DNA of 64,000 nucleotides from assembly GCF_000516985.1 (NCBI RefSeq), contig NW_006917093.1, forward strand, positions 4,814,396 to 4,878,395. The letters run 5' to 3'. This document shows positions 1-11,150 of the stretch, in pieces. Position 1 is the stretch's first letter; every line of letters starts with the position of its first letter. Position numbers and translations under genes: made by a program. Source of the stretch: Pestalotiopsis fici W106-1. Its lineage: Eukaryota > Ascomycota > Sordariomycetes > Amphisphaeriales > Sporocadaceae. The notes under the pieces are model-generated. The model made no database searches. It worked only from the letters and a program-made list of their open reading frames with translations, and was not told the DNA's origin.

Positions 1-2039
1 AGAGTTTTGAAGTCTTGGAAATTGCCTAAAGTGGTATGCGGGATCTCAATGGTAGGTCTTGGCAAAGAGGGTCGATTTCCCGATGCGGGTGGTAAGCGAG
101 TGTATAGGCTGGAAATATAATTAAAAAAAAGAGCTAGAAGGATTCAAACGGCATGCAGATGTTTCTTTTTATCAAAAAATCAAACGTCTTAACGAGCGAC
201 GGAAGAAGATTTGAGGAGTAAAAGAAGGAGAGAAAAAAAAGGTTGGGAAAGAGTAGTAGAACAAGAGCGACGTCAACACGGCCTTGGATGCAGAGAAGTA
301 TTAGAAGGGCTGGAAGAGACAGAGGAGAATCGAAAGGGGAGAGACAGACGACTTCTTGGCTCCATATTGAGGGCAAGAAGCCAATGAAGGGCATACGCAA
401 CCACTGATCAAATCCACTTTACCATAGTCGTACCTTGATTCGAGATTTGTGATGGTCGTGGTGTGGGGCAGGCTGACGAAGGCATTATCCCTCTCTGGGT
501 ATAAGAGATGGAGATGGTTGGTGGGTTCGGGGCTATGCTATTCGCGTCCTTGTCAAGCTTGTTATGCGTCCCATCTCTACTTGCTTCCACATTCCGCAAA
601 GCCGTTCTAGTAGTAGGTAGTGCAATTGGAAAAAAAATATTATTACCACAGGAAAGCCTCGATTATCGAGATTGCTGAAAGGGGGCCGCCCGCTCGCCTG
701 TCCGCCCTCCTTGAGAGAAAGAAATTGGCCCATGGCCTGGCACCCATAGTCGAGGCCCCAGCATCCCCCCAACTTGAGCCATAATCCAACCAGCTAGTTC
801 CCTGTGCTTCACAGTCACACCACGAGATTCTGCACTAGGAAAGCTCGTGCTTGTCATTTGCTCAGGCTGGGTCTGCCTGTTTCAAGTTCCAACCTTGCCT
901 ACCTCACCGTTCGCATGGGGCTACCGGACACCCTCGACGATCATCGCGAATAAGGCGGAGACAGCGCCGGCCTGAAGTATCGATCGGCGCGGTTGCAAAT
1001 AGTCTGCCAACACGGAAGAAAAAAAATGCCAAGCCGGGAGCGTGGATCATCAGGAAGTCGGCAGTTTTTAATATGATCTGAAATGAAAATAGATCTCATG
1101 GCCCGCCCCGACCACCAAAAACCACTGCCACACGGAATTGTCTGAATGTGAATACTAGTAGTACCAGCTTTGCGGCTTCGTAAACTTGACAGACAACCTG
1201 ATGTCATCCCTTGTCGTATAATCGTAAGCGGTAATAAGAACCCTTGTCCTGTATGGAAATATTCATCAGCCTACGAACTCTGATACTTGCTGCTCGTATC
1301 AGAAAATATCCATTGAAATGGCCTTATACAGCTACTGGCTAAACTTTCCAAGTGTTTAACCTGTTCAAGAATCAGCACCTGGTCTAGAATCATCATCAAC
1401 ACGAGAAACGTCGTTCCTTCTAAAAGAATTGGGTGATCTCTAGCATTCAACCCGGGGACTTAACACTACAGAACTCAGCCACCCGGGGATTTAGCATCTA
1501 GCGATATTTCTATCAGACTGAACAATTTTTCTCTGGTTTCTATGCATAAGAAAAATGCTATTCCAGCAGCAGTTGAATGAGTCTCCACATACAAAACCTT
1601 GACAAGGTGAGGTGCCGTCTCAGATTGAAAATGGCCATTCAAGAACATGCCCCCCATTGCCAAGGGGTACAAATCCGGCAGCTGAGTTGGCATATTGACA
1701 TCACTCTTGCGCAGCATGCAAGATATGCCGGCAGTATAAAAGGTCTGATTTGTCAAGGCAGCGACTCGGTCTGGCTTCTGGGTATTTCATATTTCATACA
1801 CAGAGAGTGTGCATTGGCAAGTTGTGAATTTTGTGGCTTCATAAACATTCATTTCCATGCCCACACGCTTTTATATTTTGCCGCTTTCCGGCTCCTATTT
1901 TATCGTGCCCATAGATCCCGCGATGGGGGGTTTGAATAATACAATACAGGAGAATACATATTTATGTACACAAATCCCCTCTAGATTACAAGTGACCGCT
2001 TTTCATCATGGTCATTGCAGCTGTGTCTCTTGACAATAA
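1..2039. other. Intergenic, no supported gene
   Basis: No open frame here has family resemblance, a plausible ATG start or splice-linked extension; the longest are about 90-120 codons and overlap on both strands. The segment includes A/T homopolymer runs near 120-130 and 230-240. The right end (about 1900-2039) probably includes the 3' untranslated region of the minus-strand ribosomal protein gene that follows. Confidence 0.5.
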
Positions 2040-3194
2040 TTACCTGTCAGCCATCATGCTCTTAACGGCGCGGAAGTAACCCGCAGGAAACTTCTCCTTG
2101 AGCTCGTCCTTGGTCAGCCAGTTAAAGTCCTTGTATCCCAGCGGGTTGCCCGTCAGGTTGGCCTGACCGGCCATGATTCTTCCCTTGAGGAAAAAGTGCT
2201 TTTCGCCTCTCGCCTTGATCGTCGTGTCTTCGTTGAATTCAGGCTGCCTGACGTAGTGGGCCACGGGGACGCGGCCAACAAGCCAAGTGTTCATGTTAAC
2301 ACCAGCAGCTTGGTCAAGTACTCTCTGTGCAGCCTAGTGACAAGGAATTAGCATGAATGCAGCGTTGTGCTTCTCATCCTCCCGGTATCGCTTACCTGGT
2401 GCAAGTTCTCGTCTGTAGGCACATCGTCGGTGGGGAACGACCAGTTTCCATTGCCAGATTGCACAATCAAATATAGTGTCTGGTCCAGCTTTCGATCTAA
2501 CCTCCGCACGTCGTTGGTCCTGTCTGCCTCTGTAATCCTGTCCATTGGCTTCTCCACGGGCACAATCTCGTCGGGCTTTGCCTCCTCGCCATCTTCCGTG
2601 ACACGGCTCTCGGCGTCCTTGACCAGAATCTCGCGGATGCGGCCCTCGTCGCTCAAGGTACTGCCAACCAGCAACTCATCGTTCCAGGCATTTCGGCCCT
2701 TGGCAAAGTACCGACCCAGCTCCTTTGCAGCAATGCCTCCTCGCTCGTTGATCTTGATCTTCCAGTCCAGATCCGGCACCGTGTTCTCCTTGAAGAAGAG
2801 GGTATGTCTGAATTCGGTCGTCAATCGCTCGTTGAGACGTTTCTGGTAGAAAAAGAAGGCGTTTTCAAAAGGAGTCAGGTTGCGTGTGAGCAACGGTGCG
2901 CGGGACAAGATGATGCCGGACTTGATGCGGTACTCTGCTTTCCGGGAGGCAGTAAATGGTGGGTGAGGTATCGTCTCTTGAGGCTTCAAGTGGTGCGCCT
3001 CGGCCAATTGTGCAGCATCGGCTGCCGACGAGTATGGACGGAGGAATTGACTGGTTCTGCAGCTCACGCATACATTTGCTTTCCCTGTGAACTGGGTTAG
3101 ATGGGGCACAGCTGTAGAGAGAGAGAGCAAACGGGCGACACGTACTCTTCAGTAGCGTAGCAGCTGCCCTGCTACCCCTACTTGATGCAGCCAT
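2040..3194 (-). CDS. Mitochondrial large-subunit ribosomal protein mL46 (MRPL17 type)
   Basis: Structural protein of the mitochondrial ribosome large subunit, acting in the mitochondrial matrix. Spliced model of 343 aa in three exons: 3194-3146, 3084-2396 and 2333-2040, with introns starting GTACGT and GTAAGC and ending CAG and TAG. The first exon gives a Ser/Arg/Ala-rich start typical of a mitochondrial presequence (MAASSRGSRAAATLL). The body carries the mL46/NUDIX-fold signatures: an N-terminal region with FFYQKR, a long charged linker, the segment TLYLIVQSGNGNWSFPTDDV, and a C-terminal NUDIX-like part with WLVGRVPVAHY, KARGEKHFFLKGRIMAGQ and DFNWLTKDEL. The third exon fits the conserved continuation DENLHQAAQRVLDQAAG. 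It is divergent from the GPHR gene. The family is assigned with good confidence; the exact first exon is inferred from splice signals and phase. Confidence 0.88.
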
Positions 3195-3968
3195 GCTGTG
3201 AGAATCTCGCCGGAGCCTCTTTCCGAACGTTCGGACAGAGCAGGCAAAGCGAGGCAGGGAGGAGTTCGTGGTGCGTCAGTCTGGAGATGGCCTCTTTCCA
3301 TCGAGCGGGTCGAGATGCGCGCGGCCGGCCGTGAACTTTTTTCGAAGCTTGAAGCATCCCCCTGTCCGAAATACGGCAGCCACCACAGCCACCACAGCCA
3401 CAAATTCTTCAACGACGACTCAAATTTCAGCCACACTTGCTAATGACCACTACTAGTACCTCGAACAACCAACCACGAAACCAAAAATTCACCACTGACC
3501 AGTCACAGCTCCATTTTTGCTGCCACTCTGGCACGTTCCTGGCTCCAACCAGCATCACCCACTCGCTGCCCAGCGCTTCCTTCTCCTCCCCCAGTCGATT
3601 CTCCAGGGCCGTGCATTAGCTGCCGTCGTCATCCCTCAGGTCTTCTTCTCAGCTAGAGTCCCACTGCAGTTTCAATCCAGTAGAACTCGTTCTGACGGAA
3701 TACCGGTCTTCTTTTAGCAAGCACCAGCACTTGTGGTGGCGCGCCAACGAACAAGCATACGCGTCACCTATCAGACAGAGCGACTCCTTACCTAGTACTA
3801 CTTTTTACTTCTACTACTCACTACCACCTATCTACTACCTTGATTAGGTAGGTGAAGCTCTACCGTACACATTCGGTGCTTATGTAGAGCTGCCACCAGT
3901 TTGGCAAGAGGCGATCCTCTATCCCCCCTCTCAAAAGCGCGCACCTCTGAACGACACTTGCACACCAA
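3195..3968. promoter_or_regulatory. Bidirectional promoter region, mL46 / GPHR
   Basis: This 774-bp spacer separates the start codons of two divergent genes and must hold both promoters and 5' untranslated regions. It contains CT-rich stretches on the plus strand (for example around 3580-3600 and 3780-3840) of the kind common upstream of fungal housekeeping genes. The 3370-3420 part is a CAGCCAC-type imperfect repeat. No specific binding site is claimed. Confidence 0.55.
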
Positions 3969-5612
3969 ATGTCCGCCCTCGATTGCGGCGACGATGCCTG
4001 TTCAGCGCCAGGCTTCGGCTCTCCGTCTACCTTTTCGACCTTTGTCTCTCTGACGCCCTTTATCCTGACCTTTGGCGGAGTCTTTGCTTTCGTTCTCAGG
4101 AAGATCTTCCCTCAGCTATCCCGCGTTCAAAACTCCCGCGATGGCGAGGACCACTTTCTACCCTCCGATGCGCCCTTGTCTCTACAGCAAGCTCATGCGG
4201 AACATGGCTCAAAATCCATCAGGAGACGAGTTGCAGCTGGCGCATTCTCGACGACTGTCGCTCTGGCCACGGTACTGGCAGAGTTGATTCTTTGCGAAAT
4301 ATCCAACCTCGTTAATCCGTATGCCCGAATGACGGCTCTCAAGATTACCGTCCCATCCCTGCTATTCTTTCTGATCGTGGTCATACCGTTTCTCGAACTC
4401 CAGTCCTTGATCACTGGCTCGGGATGGAGTTTTCAAAAGACATCAAAGGGTCGCCTCCCTAGAACAGCTTGGATTTTGCAATTCGCCGTATTTGGGCTCT
4501 GGCTTTGCGCCTTTTGGTCTCTTGGAAGTCTGGTACCTGTGGGCAGTGAATTCATGCATTCAACTGCCTCAATGCGAGAATCCCCCGAGAGTTCAGGTGG
4601 ACTCGCTCGGGCCTGTCTCGAGCGCATTGGTGTTATTGGTATCTCACTTATGGCTCTCCTTTCTGGCTTTGCCTCTGTTTCTTCTCCATGGCAAACGTTT
4701 GGCAGCAAAAACTCGCGCAAACCAGTGACGGATGCCGACATTGCCCGCAAACAGGCCGGACTAGATGCCACAAATGAAATGCTGCTTACCAAACGCCATC
4801 GCTTGCAGACATTGCAGCGCAAAGTCGCGGCCGACACCACATCTGCTCAGAATTCAGGATTCCTGACCAAGGTTGTGGGTTCTTTCCGTGGTTCAGGAGA
4901 CGCGGCGGAAATTCGTGGCTTGAAATTGGAAATCTCTGGCCTTGAAGCAATGGAGGCGAATTTGTCAACTACACTTTCCCAATTACGCTCCCGGCAGGCT
5001 GATTCGGCACGAGCAGCCACTCCACTGGGTAAAGTACTCCTCGTCCCTACATATGCGTTCAGTCTCTACTGCATGTACCGTATCGGCGCAACTGTTCTCA
5101 CCACGCTACGGCGATTTTATTCTCCGTCCGCGTCCTTTTCCTCGTCCGATCCCATCAATCGCTTTCTTGGCCTGATTGCCAAGCACTGGGATCCCAAGCT
5201 GGACCAGATTGCCTGGGCGCGCCAGATTTCGTTCCTCCTTTCCGGTGTCATCTTGGCGGCAAGCGCCAACTCGGCATTGCAGACCTTTCACCTGTTTGCC
5301 AAGTGGACGCCAGGTCTGTTGTACCAGGCACAGGCCAATCTCGCTCTCCTCATCGGACAGATTAGTGCTATTTACGTGATCTCTGCTGCACTATTACTAC
5401 GCAGCAATCTGCCCAAGGAGGTCGGCAGCGTAGTCGGTGATGTCTTGGAGAGTGCACTGGAACCAGGATTTGTCGACAGATGGTTTGAAGGCTGGTTCCT
5501 CCTTGCCAGTCTCATCACAGCGTGCGGAATTTGGATAGGCAGAAAGATTGGCGAGTTGGGCGAGGACTGGGACGATATAAGTATGGAAGAGATGGGCCAA
5601 AAGCGATCATGA
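3969..5612 (+). CDS. Golgi pH regulator / GPHR family membrane protein
   Basis: Single-exon 547-aa polytopic membrane protein. The GPHR family (related to plant GTG1/GTG2) consists of anion channels or channel-like proteins that set the pH of Golgi and related compartments. Visible layout: hydrophobic segments near residues 25-45, 90-115, 128-150, 165-190 and 218-235; a long hydrophilic coiled-coil loop at about 258-345 (heptad-like KRHRLQTLQRKVA and LKLEISGLEAMEANL); then further membrane segments near 355-380, 415-440, 455-490 and 510-530. The family signature just after the loop (LLVPTYAFSLYCMYRIGATV) is clear. The ATG follows a short leader and the start gives the expected luminal N-terminus. 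Divergent from mL46. The family call is strong; transport specificity is inferred from homologues. Confidence 0.88.
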   Translation: MSALDCGDDACSAPGFGSPSTFSTFVSLTPFILTFGGVFAFVLRKIFPQLSRVQNSRDGEDHFLPSDAPLSLQQAHAEHGSKSIRRRVAAGAFSTTVALATVLAELILCEISNLVNPYARMTALKITVPSLLFFLIVVIPFLELQSLITGSGWSFQKTSKGRLPRTAWILQFAVFGLWLCAFWSLGSLVPVGSEFMHSTASMRESPESSGGLARACLERIGVIGISLMALLSGFASVSSPWQTFGSKNSRKPVTDADIARKQAGLDATNEMLLTKRHRLQTLQRKVAADTTSAQNSGFLTKVVGSFRGSGDAAEIRGLKLEISGLEAMEANLSTTLSQLRSRQADSARAATPLGKVLLVPTYAFSLYCMYRIGATVLTTLRRFYSPSASFSSSDPINRFLGLIAKHWDPKLDQIAWARQISFLLSGVILAASANSALQTFHLFAKWTPGLLYQAQANLALLIGQISAIYVISAALLLRSNLPKEVGSVVGDVLESALEPGFVDRWFEGWFLLASLITACGIWIGRKIGELGEDWDDISMEEMGQKRS

Positions 5613-6212
5613 GTCTTTACTCTTGGATATAGATTGACATTGTAGTCCACTCGAGATGACCTTATCCGGGGGCTTCTTGTATGTATACCTATGCTCGTAA
5701 ATACCACGAGAAATACCAAATTATCAGACAAAACAACTGACTGCAGCATGTGACGCGGAATGTGATTAACCAAGTGGTCTACACGGATCCTGAGAAGATG
5801 CAAATACACCGTTCGGCATCGAACCAGAGGCTGTGAATAGCTCGTGCTAAAAACTTGAGTGGTGACAAAAGCGACTGTGATTATTACTAGCAAGCACTTG
5901 AGACTCGCTTAGAGATACATTACGGAGCAAGGCCACCGCTACATGGAGTCTTGGCTGTGCACTGCATTACTGCCTAAGAGCTTTAAAAAAAAATGTAGAC
6001 GCAAGGCAGAAAACTGCTGTGTTGGCAGGCCGGGCCCATAATGAGTGGGTATCTCATGTTGACCGCGAGAGTCTTTCTACCTTGGCCAAGCTCGTGCAAG
6101 GATGAAGTAGAAGAGTACGGATGTTGATTTTCTCTCAAACATGTGCTTACAGTCGACATTTGCTATTCACCTTCTCCCGCTTGGACTGGAGTAAATTGGT
6201 CGCAAAACCCCC
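5613..6212. other. Intergenic between GPHR and the HET-ankyrin gene
   Basis: Contains the GPHR 3' region and presumed promoter of the downstream HET gene. A short A-run lies near 5985. No coding frame of note and no family resemblance was seen. Confidence 0.5.
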
Positions 6213-9200
6213 ATGCTGCCCTATCAATACAGCCCCATCACTGCTGAAGAGCATGGCTTCCGTCTGCTTCGACTTCATCCAGCAACAACGCCGCACATTG
6301 AGATTGACATTATTCATGCATCGTTGAAAGAGGCCAAAATAAGACTGTACGAGGCGGTCTCTTATGTCTGGGGTTCATCACAACTCGTCAGCTCAGTCTA
6401 TGTCCAAGGGTCGTATTTAAATGTCACCAACAACCTGGAATTGGTTCTGCGGGATCTGCGATACCCTCATGATGAGCGGTGGCTCTGGATCGACGGTATC
6501 TGCATCAACCAGAATGATCAACACGACCATGAAAAGAAGGAGAAGAACCATCAAGTCAAGCAAATGGCAAGAATCTACAGCAAGGCAACCAGAGTATTAG
6601 TTCATCTTGGTCGCCCAACGAGTCTGACTCCTGTATTAAGGGATACCCTTGTTGAACTGGAAGAGCTGGAAGTGCTAAGTGATCTGCAAGGTGATGAACT
6701 CACCGAGTCAGATGCACGAACCGTGTGGCAGCGGGTATCTCGCATCCTTGGCGAGTCATACGTTGACTTCCAATATAGGATCAGGCAGGCCGTTGAAGAA
6801 GTTCTCGGGCATCCGTGGTTCACACGAATTTGGGTCGTTCAAGAAATCGCTTATGCTCGCGAGGCTCGCGTCTACTGGGGCACCGAAGGACTCTCGGTGC
6901 CTTGGTTCGTGGCTCTAGTTCAGATACTCGACATCAAGAGGAATGGGCACCAGGACGCTCTTCTAAACATGATGCCTCGGCGCTACCGGCGGACGTCTCC
7001 TTTTGGCTCTAGCCAAGATCTTCTTCACCTGCTTCAGTCGTTTAAGGGAGCACAAGCATCAAACAGCCACGACAGGATCTTCGCCCTACTGAATATGTGC
7101 GAGCACGGCAAAGGTCAGGGAAGCATTGTTCAGGACTATTCTCGACCTCTACAATCTGTTGTTCGCGAGTCCATTGCCTACATGTGTTTTTGCGACAAGG
7201 ATGATGTCCCGCCAGAACTCGAAAGAATGGACCGCCTCATGGACGGAATCGACTTCTTATTAAACGATCTCCTTGTCCACTTTGCAAGGCATTCACGGTT
7301 GAAGAGTTTAAGATCATTGTTATCAAATCGAATGGATGAGACGATTATCTCGTTCGAGATACTCGAGAGCGCATTCAAACATATCGTTAACAAGGAAGTC
7401 ATTGATATTCTACTCGATCATCATCCTGATGCGTCTGCCATCATACCAGAGGTGATTCAAATCGCAATCAAGCATGGCGCGGACAAGGAAATTATTATCC
7501 ACTTATTCGACTACGCGCCCAACACAGCCTTTATTACACCGGAAATAATTGAGACCGCAGCCATGGAAGAGGTGCATGAAGATGTTTTTCGTCTCTTGTT
7601 CGATCACCTATCTGATACGATTGCTCTTCCCGAGAAGACAAATAAAGGCGCTGCCGAGACCCCGCTCGGTACAGCAAGTACCGATGCTGTGATCGATAAC
7701 CTGTCTGATACATCTTCTGTTCAGGATGAGACACATAAAAGCGCTGACGAGACCCCGCTGGGTACAGAAGTTGACGATGCTTTATTCAATCATCGCTTTG
7801 ATTCAGCTTTCGCTACACCAGAGATCAAGGAGAGCGAAATCAACAGTGGGATTAGCCAAGATGTCATTGGTATTTCACTCGACCACCAGCCCAGTACAGG
7901 CGTCATAAGTGACTGGGCCAAGGCTTCGGCCCAAGCATTATCGCAACAGAGACATGATGTGGCTGAGCTCGTAGCTTCGCAGTGTGCAGAGAAATTTCCA
8001 CGCCTCGCAAAATGGATTCGAGCGGAAATAGACATGGCAAAGATAGGTGGGTATGGAAATCGCCGCTGGCTGGCCCCATTGTGGCTCGCGCTGCTTCACG
8101 GCGACGTTGATGATGTACAACAGCTTCTCAAAGGAGGCGCCGACGTGAATGGCCGAGGGTACCAGGGTTTGACGCCCCTGCAGTGGGCGGCAGCTGATGG
8201 CAAGGTGGACGTTGTCAACGTTTTGCTTTCACATGATGCAGATATTAATGCCAGGACGACGCGAACGTCCATCAGGGCTGGAGAACTAGCTGAAAAATAC
8301 GAAGTCCGGATTATATCCGATTGTGGTGGCAGCATTGAGACTCTGGACTTTTCCAAAAAGACAGCTTTGGCGTTGGCTGCGCAGTTTGGAAGAGAGCAAG
8401 TTGTTCAGGTTTTACTTGACTGCCACGCCGATATCGAGGCTCGAGACTTTTTGGGGCGGACACCATTGGGACTCGCTGTAGAACGCGGGAGACGGAATGT
8501 TGTTCAAATCTTGCTTGATCATGGGGCCAACGTTGAGGCTCGAGATCGGTTTGGCCGGACGCCCCTTTCCATGGCTGCCAGTGGAGGCTTTGATCGCGTC
8601 CTGTCGCTGGGCAATTCAAAGAGAGGACAGGATATCGTCAAACACCATATGGAAGGCCAATTTAGGAAGATGATGAGACACCGGATAGATATGGAGCTCT
8701 TGAATATTGAGAGTGATCCCAGATCTAGCCTCATTACACCAATCGATCAAGTGTACTCGGATCTGGTCATTTTGCTGCTGAAGCATGGTGCCAATGCCAG
8801 TGCCGCCGATCAACTTGGTCGGACCCCGTTGTGGTGGGCAGTCAATCGTGGCCATCAATGTGCAGTCGAACGGCTCCTCGATACAGGAGTCAATGAGAAC
8901 CACACTCACGTTGGCGGTATGTCGTTGTTATCGTGGTCAATCTGGAACAATTTCCCCAGCATCACGCTCCAATTAATGGAAAGCAACAGCAGCGATATCT
9001 TTTCGATAAACGATGCCTTGCAGTGGGCAGTTCGGGCTGACAGCACATCCCTACTGAGGGCACTACTCGAAAAGCGAGCCGTGATTGATGCTCCGCTGGG
9101 CTTGGGCCAGTCACTGATTCTGATGACTGTTGCAGAAGACAATGCTGCCGCGAAACAAGTCTTACTTGACCATCCTGCGATTTTTGCCAGTTCTTACTAA
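6213..9200 (+). CDS. HET-domain protein with ankyrin repeats
   Basis: Intronless 995-aa protein of the heterokaryon-incompatibility class. HET domains are TIR-like fungal cell-death triggers. The HET signatures are all present near the N-terminus: EAVSYVWG at residues 46-53, LWIDGICINQ at about 91-100, then a charged block, QVKQMARIYSKATRVLVHLG, and the later WFTRIWVVQEIAYA. A middle region (378-564) is six tandem 31-residue units (listed separately). From about 625 to the C-terminus run ankyrin repeats with textbook cores such as GLTPLQWAAADGKVDVVNVLL, KTALALAAQFGREQVVQVLL and GRTPLGLAVERGRRNVVQILL. The architecture is an effector (HET) plus a recognition array (ankyrin) without a NACHT NTPase between. 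The start is the first ATG in frame and leaves a complete HET domain. A role in non-self recognition or programmed cell death is inferred from the family, not shown. Confidence 0.9.
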   Translation: MLPYQYSPITAEEHGFRLLRLHPATTPHIEIDIIHASLKEAKIRLYEAVSYVWGSSQLVSSVYVQGSYLNVTNNLELVLRDLRYPHDERWLWIDGICINQNDQHDHEKKEKNHQVKQMARIYSKATRVLVHLGRPTSLTPVLRDTLVELEELEVLSDLQGDELTESDARTVWQRVSRILGESYVDFQYRIRQAVEEVLGHPWFTRIWVVQEIAYAREARVYWGTEGLSVPWFVALVQILDIKRNGHQDALLNMMPRRYRRTSPFGSSQDLLHLLQSFKGAQASNSHDRIFALLNMCEHGKGQGSIVQDYSRPLQSVVRESIAYMCFCDKDDVPPELERMDRLMDGIDFLLNDLLVHFARHSRLKSLRSLLSNRMDETIISFEILESAFKHIVNKEVIDILLDHHPDASAIIPEVIQIAIKHGADKEIIIHLFDYAPNTAFITPEIIETAAMEEVHEDVFRLLFDHLSDTIALPEKTNKGAAETPLGTASTDAVIDNLSDTSSVQDETHKSADETPLGTEVDDALFNHRFDSAFATPEIKESEINSGISQDVIGISLDHQPSTGVISDWAKASAQALSQQRHDVAELVASQCAEKFPRLAKWIRAEIDMAKIGGYGNRRWLAPLWLALLHGDVDDVQQLLKGGADVNGRGYQGLTPLQWAAADGKVDVVNVLLSHDADINARTTRTSIRAGELAEKYEVRIISDCGGSIETLDFSKKTALALAAQFGREQVVQVLLDCHADIEARDFLGRTPLGLAVERGRRNVVQILLDHGANVEARDRFGRTPLSMAASGGFDRVLSLGNSKRGQDIVKHHMEGQFRKMMRHRIDMELLNIESDPRSSLITPIDQVYSDLVILLLKHGANASAADQLGRTPLWWAVNRGHQCAVERLLDTGVNENHTHVGGMSLLSWSIWNNFPSITLQLMESNSSDIFSINDALQWAVRADSTSLLRALLEKRAVIDAPLGLGQSLILMTVAEDNAAAKQVLLDHPAIFASSY
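7344..7904 (+). repeat. Six tandem 31-codon repeats inside the HET-ankyrin gene
   Basis: Units start at nucleotides 7344, 7440, 7533, 7626, 7719 and 7812 (residues 378, 410, 441, 472, 503, 534), so the spacing is 32, 31, 31, 31, 31 residues. Shared pattern: hydrophobic/Pro-Glu start (IIPEVI, ITPEII, ATPEIK), then a helix, then a segment ending in LFDHxPDTA or a variant (LLDHHPDASA, LFDYAPNTAF, LFDHLSDTIA). Units 4 and 5 share the peptide ETPLGT and are also similar as DNA (about 7644-7720 against 7733-7809), suggesting recent duplication. The period is shorter than the 33 of ankyrin, though the repeats may be ankyrin-derived. Confidence 0.75.
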
Positions 9201-11150
9201 AAAAGATTGGAAGTACTTCTACTAGTAATCGTCAAAGTAAAGATAGTCCTTTGGAAACCCTTTGAAGGCAAGACTGGTGGCAATCCGATTGCTCCGCTAG
9301 GAGAAAGCTCCGTCATTGGATCAAGAGTCGTCAATCCAGGACGAGACTGAAGAGGTTTATTAGATTGATCCGTATACTCAGGGGTCGAAAGTAATCTTGT
9401 TTCAAAGTGTGGAAAGACTTCTTGAAAGTTCGCCAGCAGTGACCGGGTCATTCCAGACCTTGATGATAATTTTCCTTGGGTATGAATTTTGACTGAGGAC
9501 CATTATGCTGCGATGCAGTAATATAATACAATAAAACCCCGTCTTATCTTTGTTACCCGGCGTACCCTTTTTGTGCCCGTCAATATTGTTAAAAGCTTTT
9601 TCTACACTTTTGAAAAATAAAATATGATGACTTTTGGTCACGATACACACCTAAGAATGGGACTTGGCTACATGCATGGGTATGTTCTGTGTATTAGCAA
9701 ATCTACAAACGCATATTTCATCATCGGAAATCAGTACCGAGACTGTGAAATAGGCTTCTGACTCAATCGTAAGTATTTGAATGGTGACGATGATGCTGTG
9801 GTCATTACTAATAGAACTGACTCTAGGTAGATTACAGACAGGATACAGGATACCATAGTGTGATAAAATCTGAGAATTGAAATCAAGATATACTCCGTGA
9901 TTCTCAAGGTCAAATTTAACCGTAACTAGGAGAAAAAAATGATAGAAGAAAGAGATTTATTCTATATCTAGCAGCCCTTTGAGGCTGTACATATGAAGCC
10001 GTGTCTATCAGGTATTCTGTGGCCTATCAATTAGATGTGAGTGTTCGATCTCCTCGATCGGGCCTAAAATTGCAGTGAATAATTTTTTTTATACATAGCA
10101 GTTAACACAGGGTTGTTCTGTCCAATTGGAGAGAACAGCAATACACCCTCTCTCATCCTTATTTCACTGCAATTTTAACCCCGACCAAGGAGATCGAAAT
10201 ATCTCCTTCAGGTCGACCGCAGGACACAGCCTACTGTTTGGAAGAATTACAGCAGCCCCCAAATGGCCGTTGAGCCCTGCAATGCAACACATGCATTCAC
10301 CTATTGGTCGGCAATGTTCCACCAGATCTCCTTTGCGTGGGTTAAAAATGCAGTGCAATGATCCGTGATCTGCCAAATGTGCCTGTTATCTTAACCACAT
10401 CTTAATTTGGTACCTCAGGTATCAATTTCCTCGGCAGGACGCACTGGAAGAGTGTGTAGGCAACCATCCAATGTTTGATTAGGATGACTATCATGATAAA
10501 ATCTTCTCACTTTCAGGGAGGGCAGCATATCGGATCACCGCGTATCTGTGTGTATGCTTTTTGCCAGCACAAATTGACGCGGCAAGATCGCACCAAGGGC
10601 ATGAAAGAATGAATCTAGACATTTGGACCCGGAAGTCAAGGGTCTTCTGGACTGAGTCGAACTCTTCTGTCACAAAGACGAGTTGGAAAAAATAATAGAT
10701 TAGAGGCGGGCAAGGCAATTTTGTAAACATGAGACCTGAAAGGACTGTAAAACGGAAGAAGAAATTTGGCACCTGCAGTTTCCGTGGGATTGCAGAACTG
10801 TCTCCGTATATCATTATTCACTGTCGGGTTTTTATATTCTCGAATTGGATACAAGACTTGGTTTTTGTATGATTTGATCAACTTCGTGTATTATCTTTTT
10901 GCTAGGGCTTGACATCGATACTTTTGAATCTGTGGCAATGAGGTTGATTAATTGCATTGTACATTTCCCATCTCAATGCACTCGCAACATTATTCATTGT
11001 CGGTCATTTCCAGTCAAATTGCCCTGCCCCATCGTAGCTATCTTTATGAATTTTAAATTCTTGTCATTAGGTATCGGGCGATCAGGAACTCTGTGTAATG
11101 CTCGACATTGGTAAATTCGCGGTGATATTTATATATATTAGACCGAGAAC
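9201..11150. other. Intergenic, no supported gene; contains inverted-repeat cluster
   Basis: A 1.95-kb AT-leaning spacer between the plus-strand HET gene and the 3' end of the minus-strand rhamnosidase (a convergent pair). No frame shows family resemblance. The only structure recognised is the inverted-repeat cluster at 10045-10359, described separately. Confidence 0.5.
10045..10359. repeat. Three copies of a 35-nt sequence in inverted/direct arrangement (MITE-like)
   Basis: Copy 1 at 10045-10080 (+), copy 2 at 10162-10197 (reverse complement) and copy 3 at 10325-10359 (+, more diverged). Copies 1 and 2 match at 31 of 36 positions; all share GATCTCCT, a variable middle, then TAAAA-T-GCAGTG. 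Between copies 1 and 2 is a second short palindrome centred on TCCAATTGGA (10121-10130), so 10045-10197 is a nested imperfect palindrome. Copies 2 and 3 also face each other as possible terminal inverted repeats. I read this as a degraded MITE or foldback element. No target-site duplication was identified. Confidence 0.6.
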
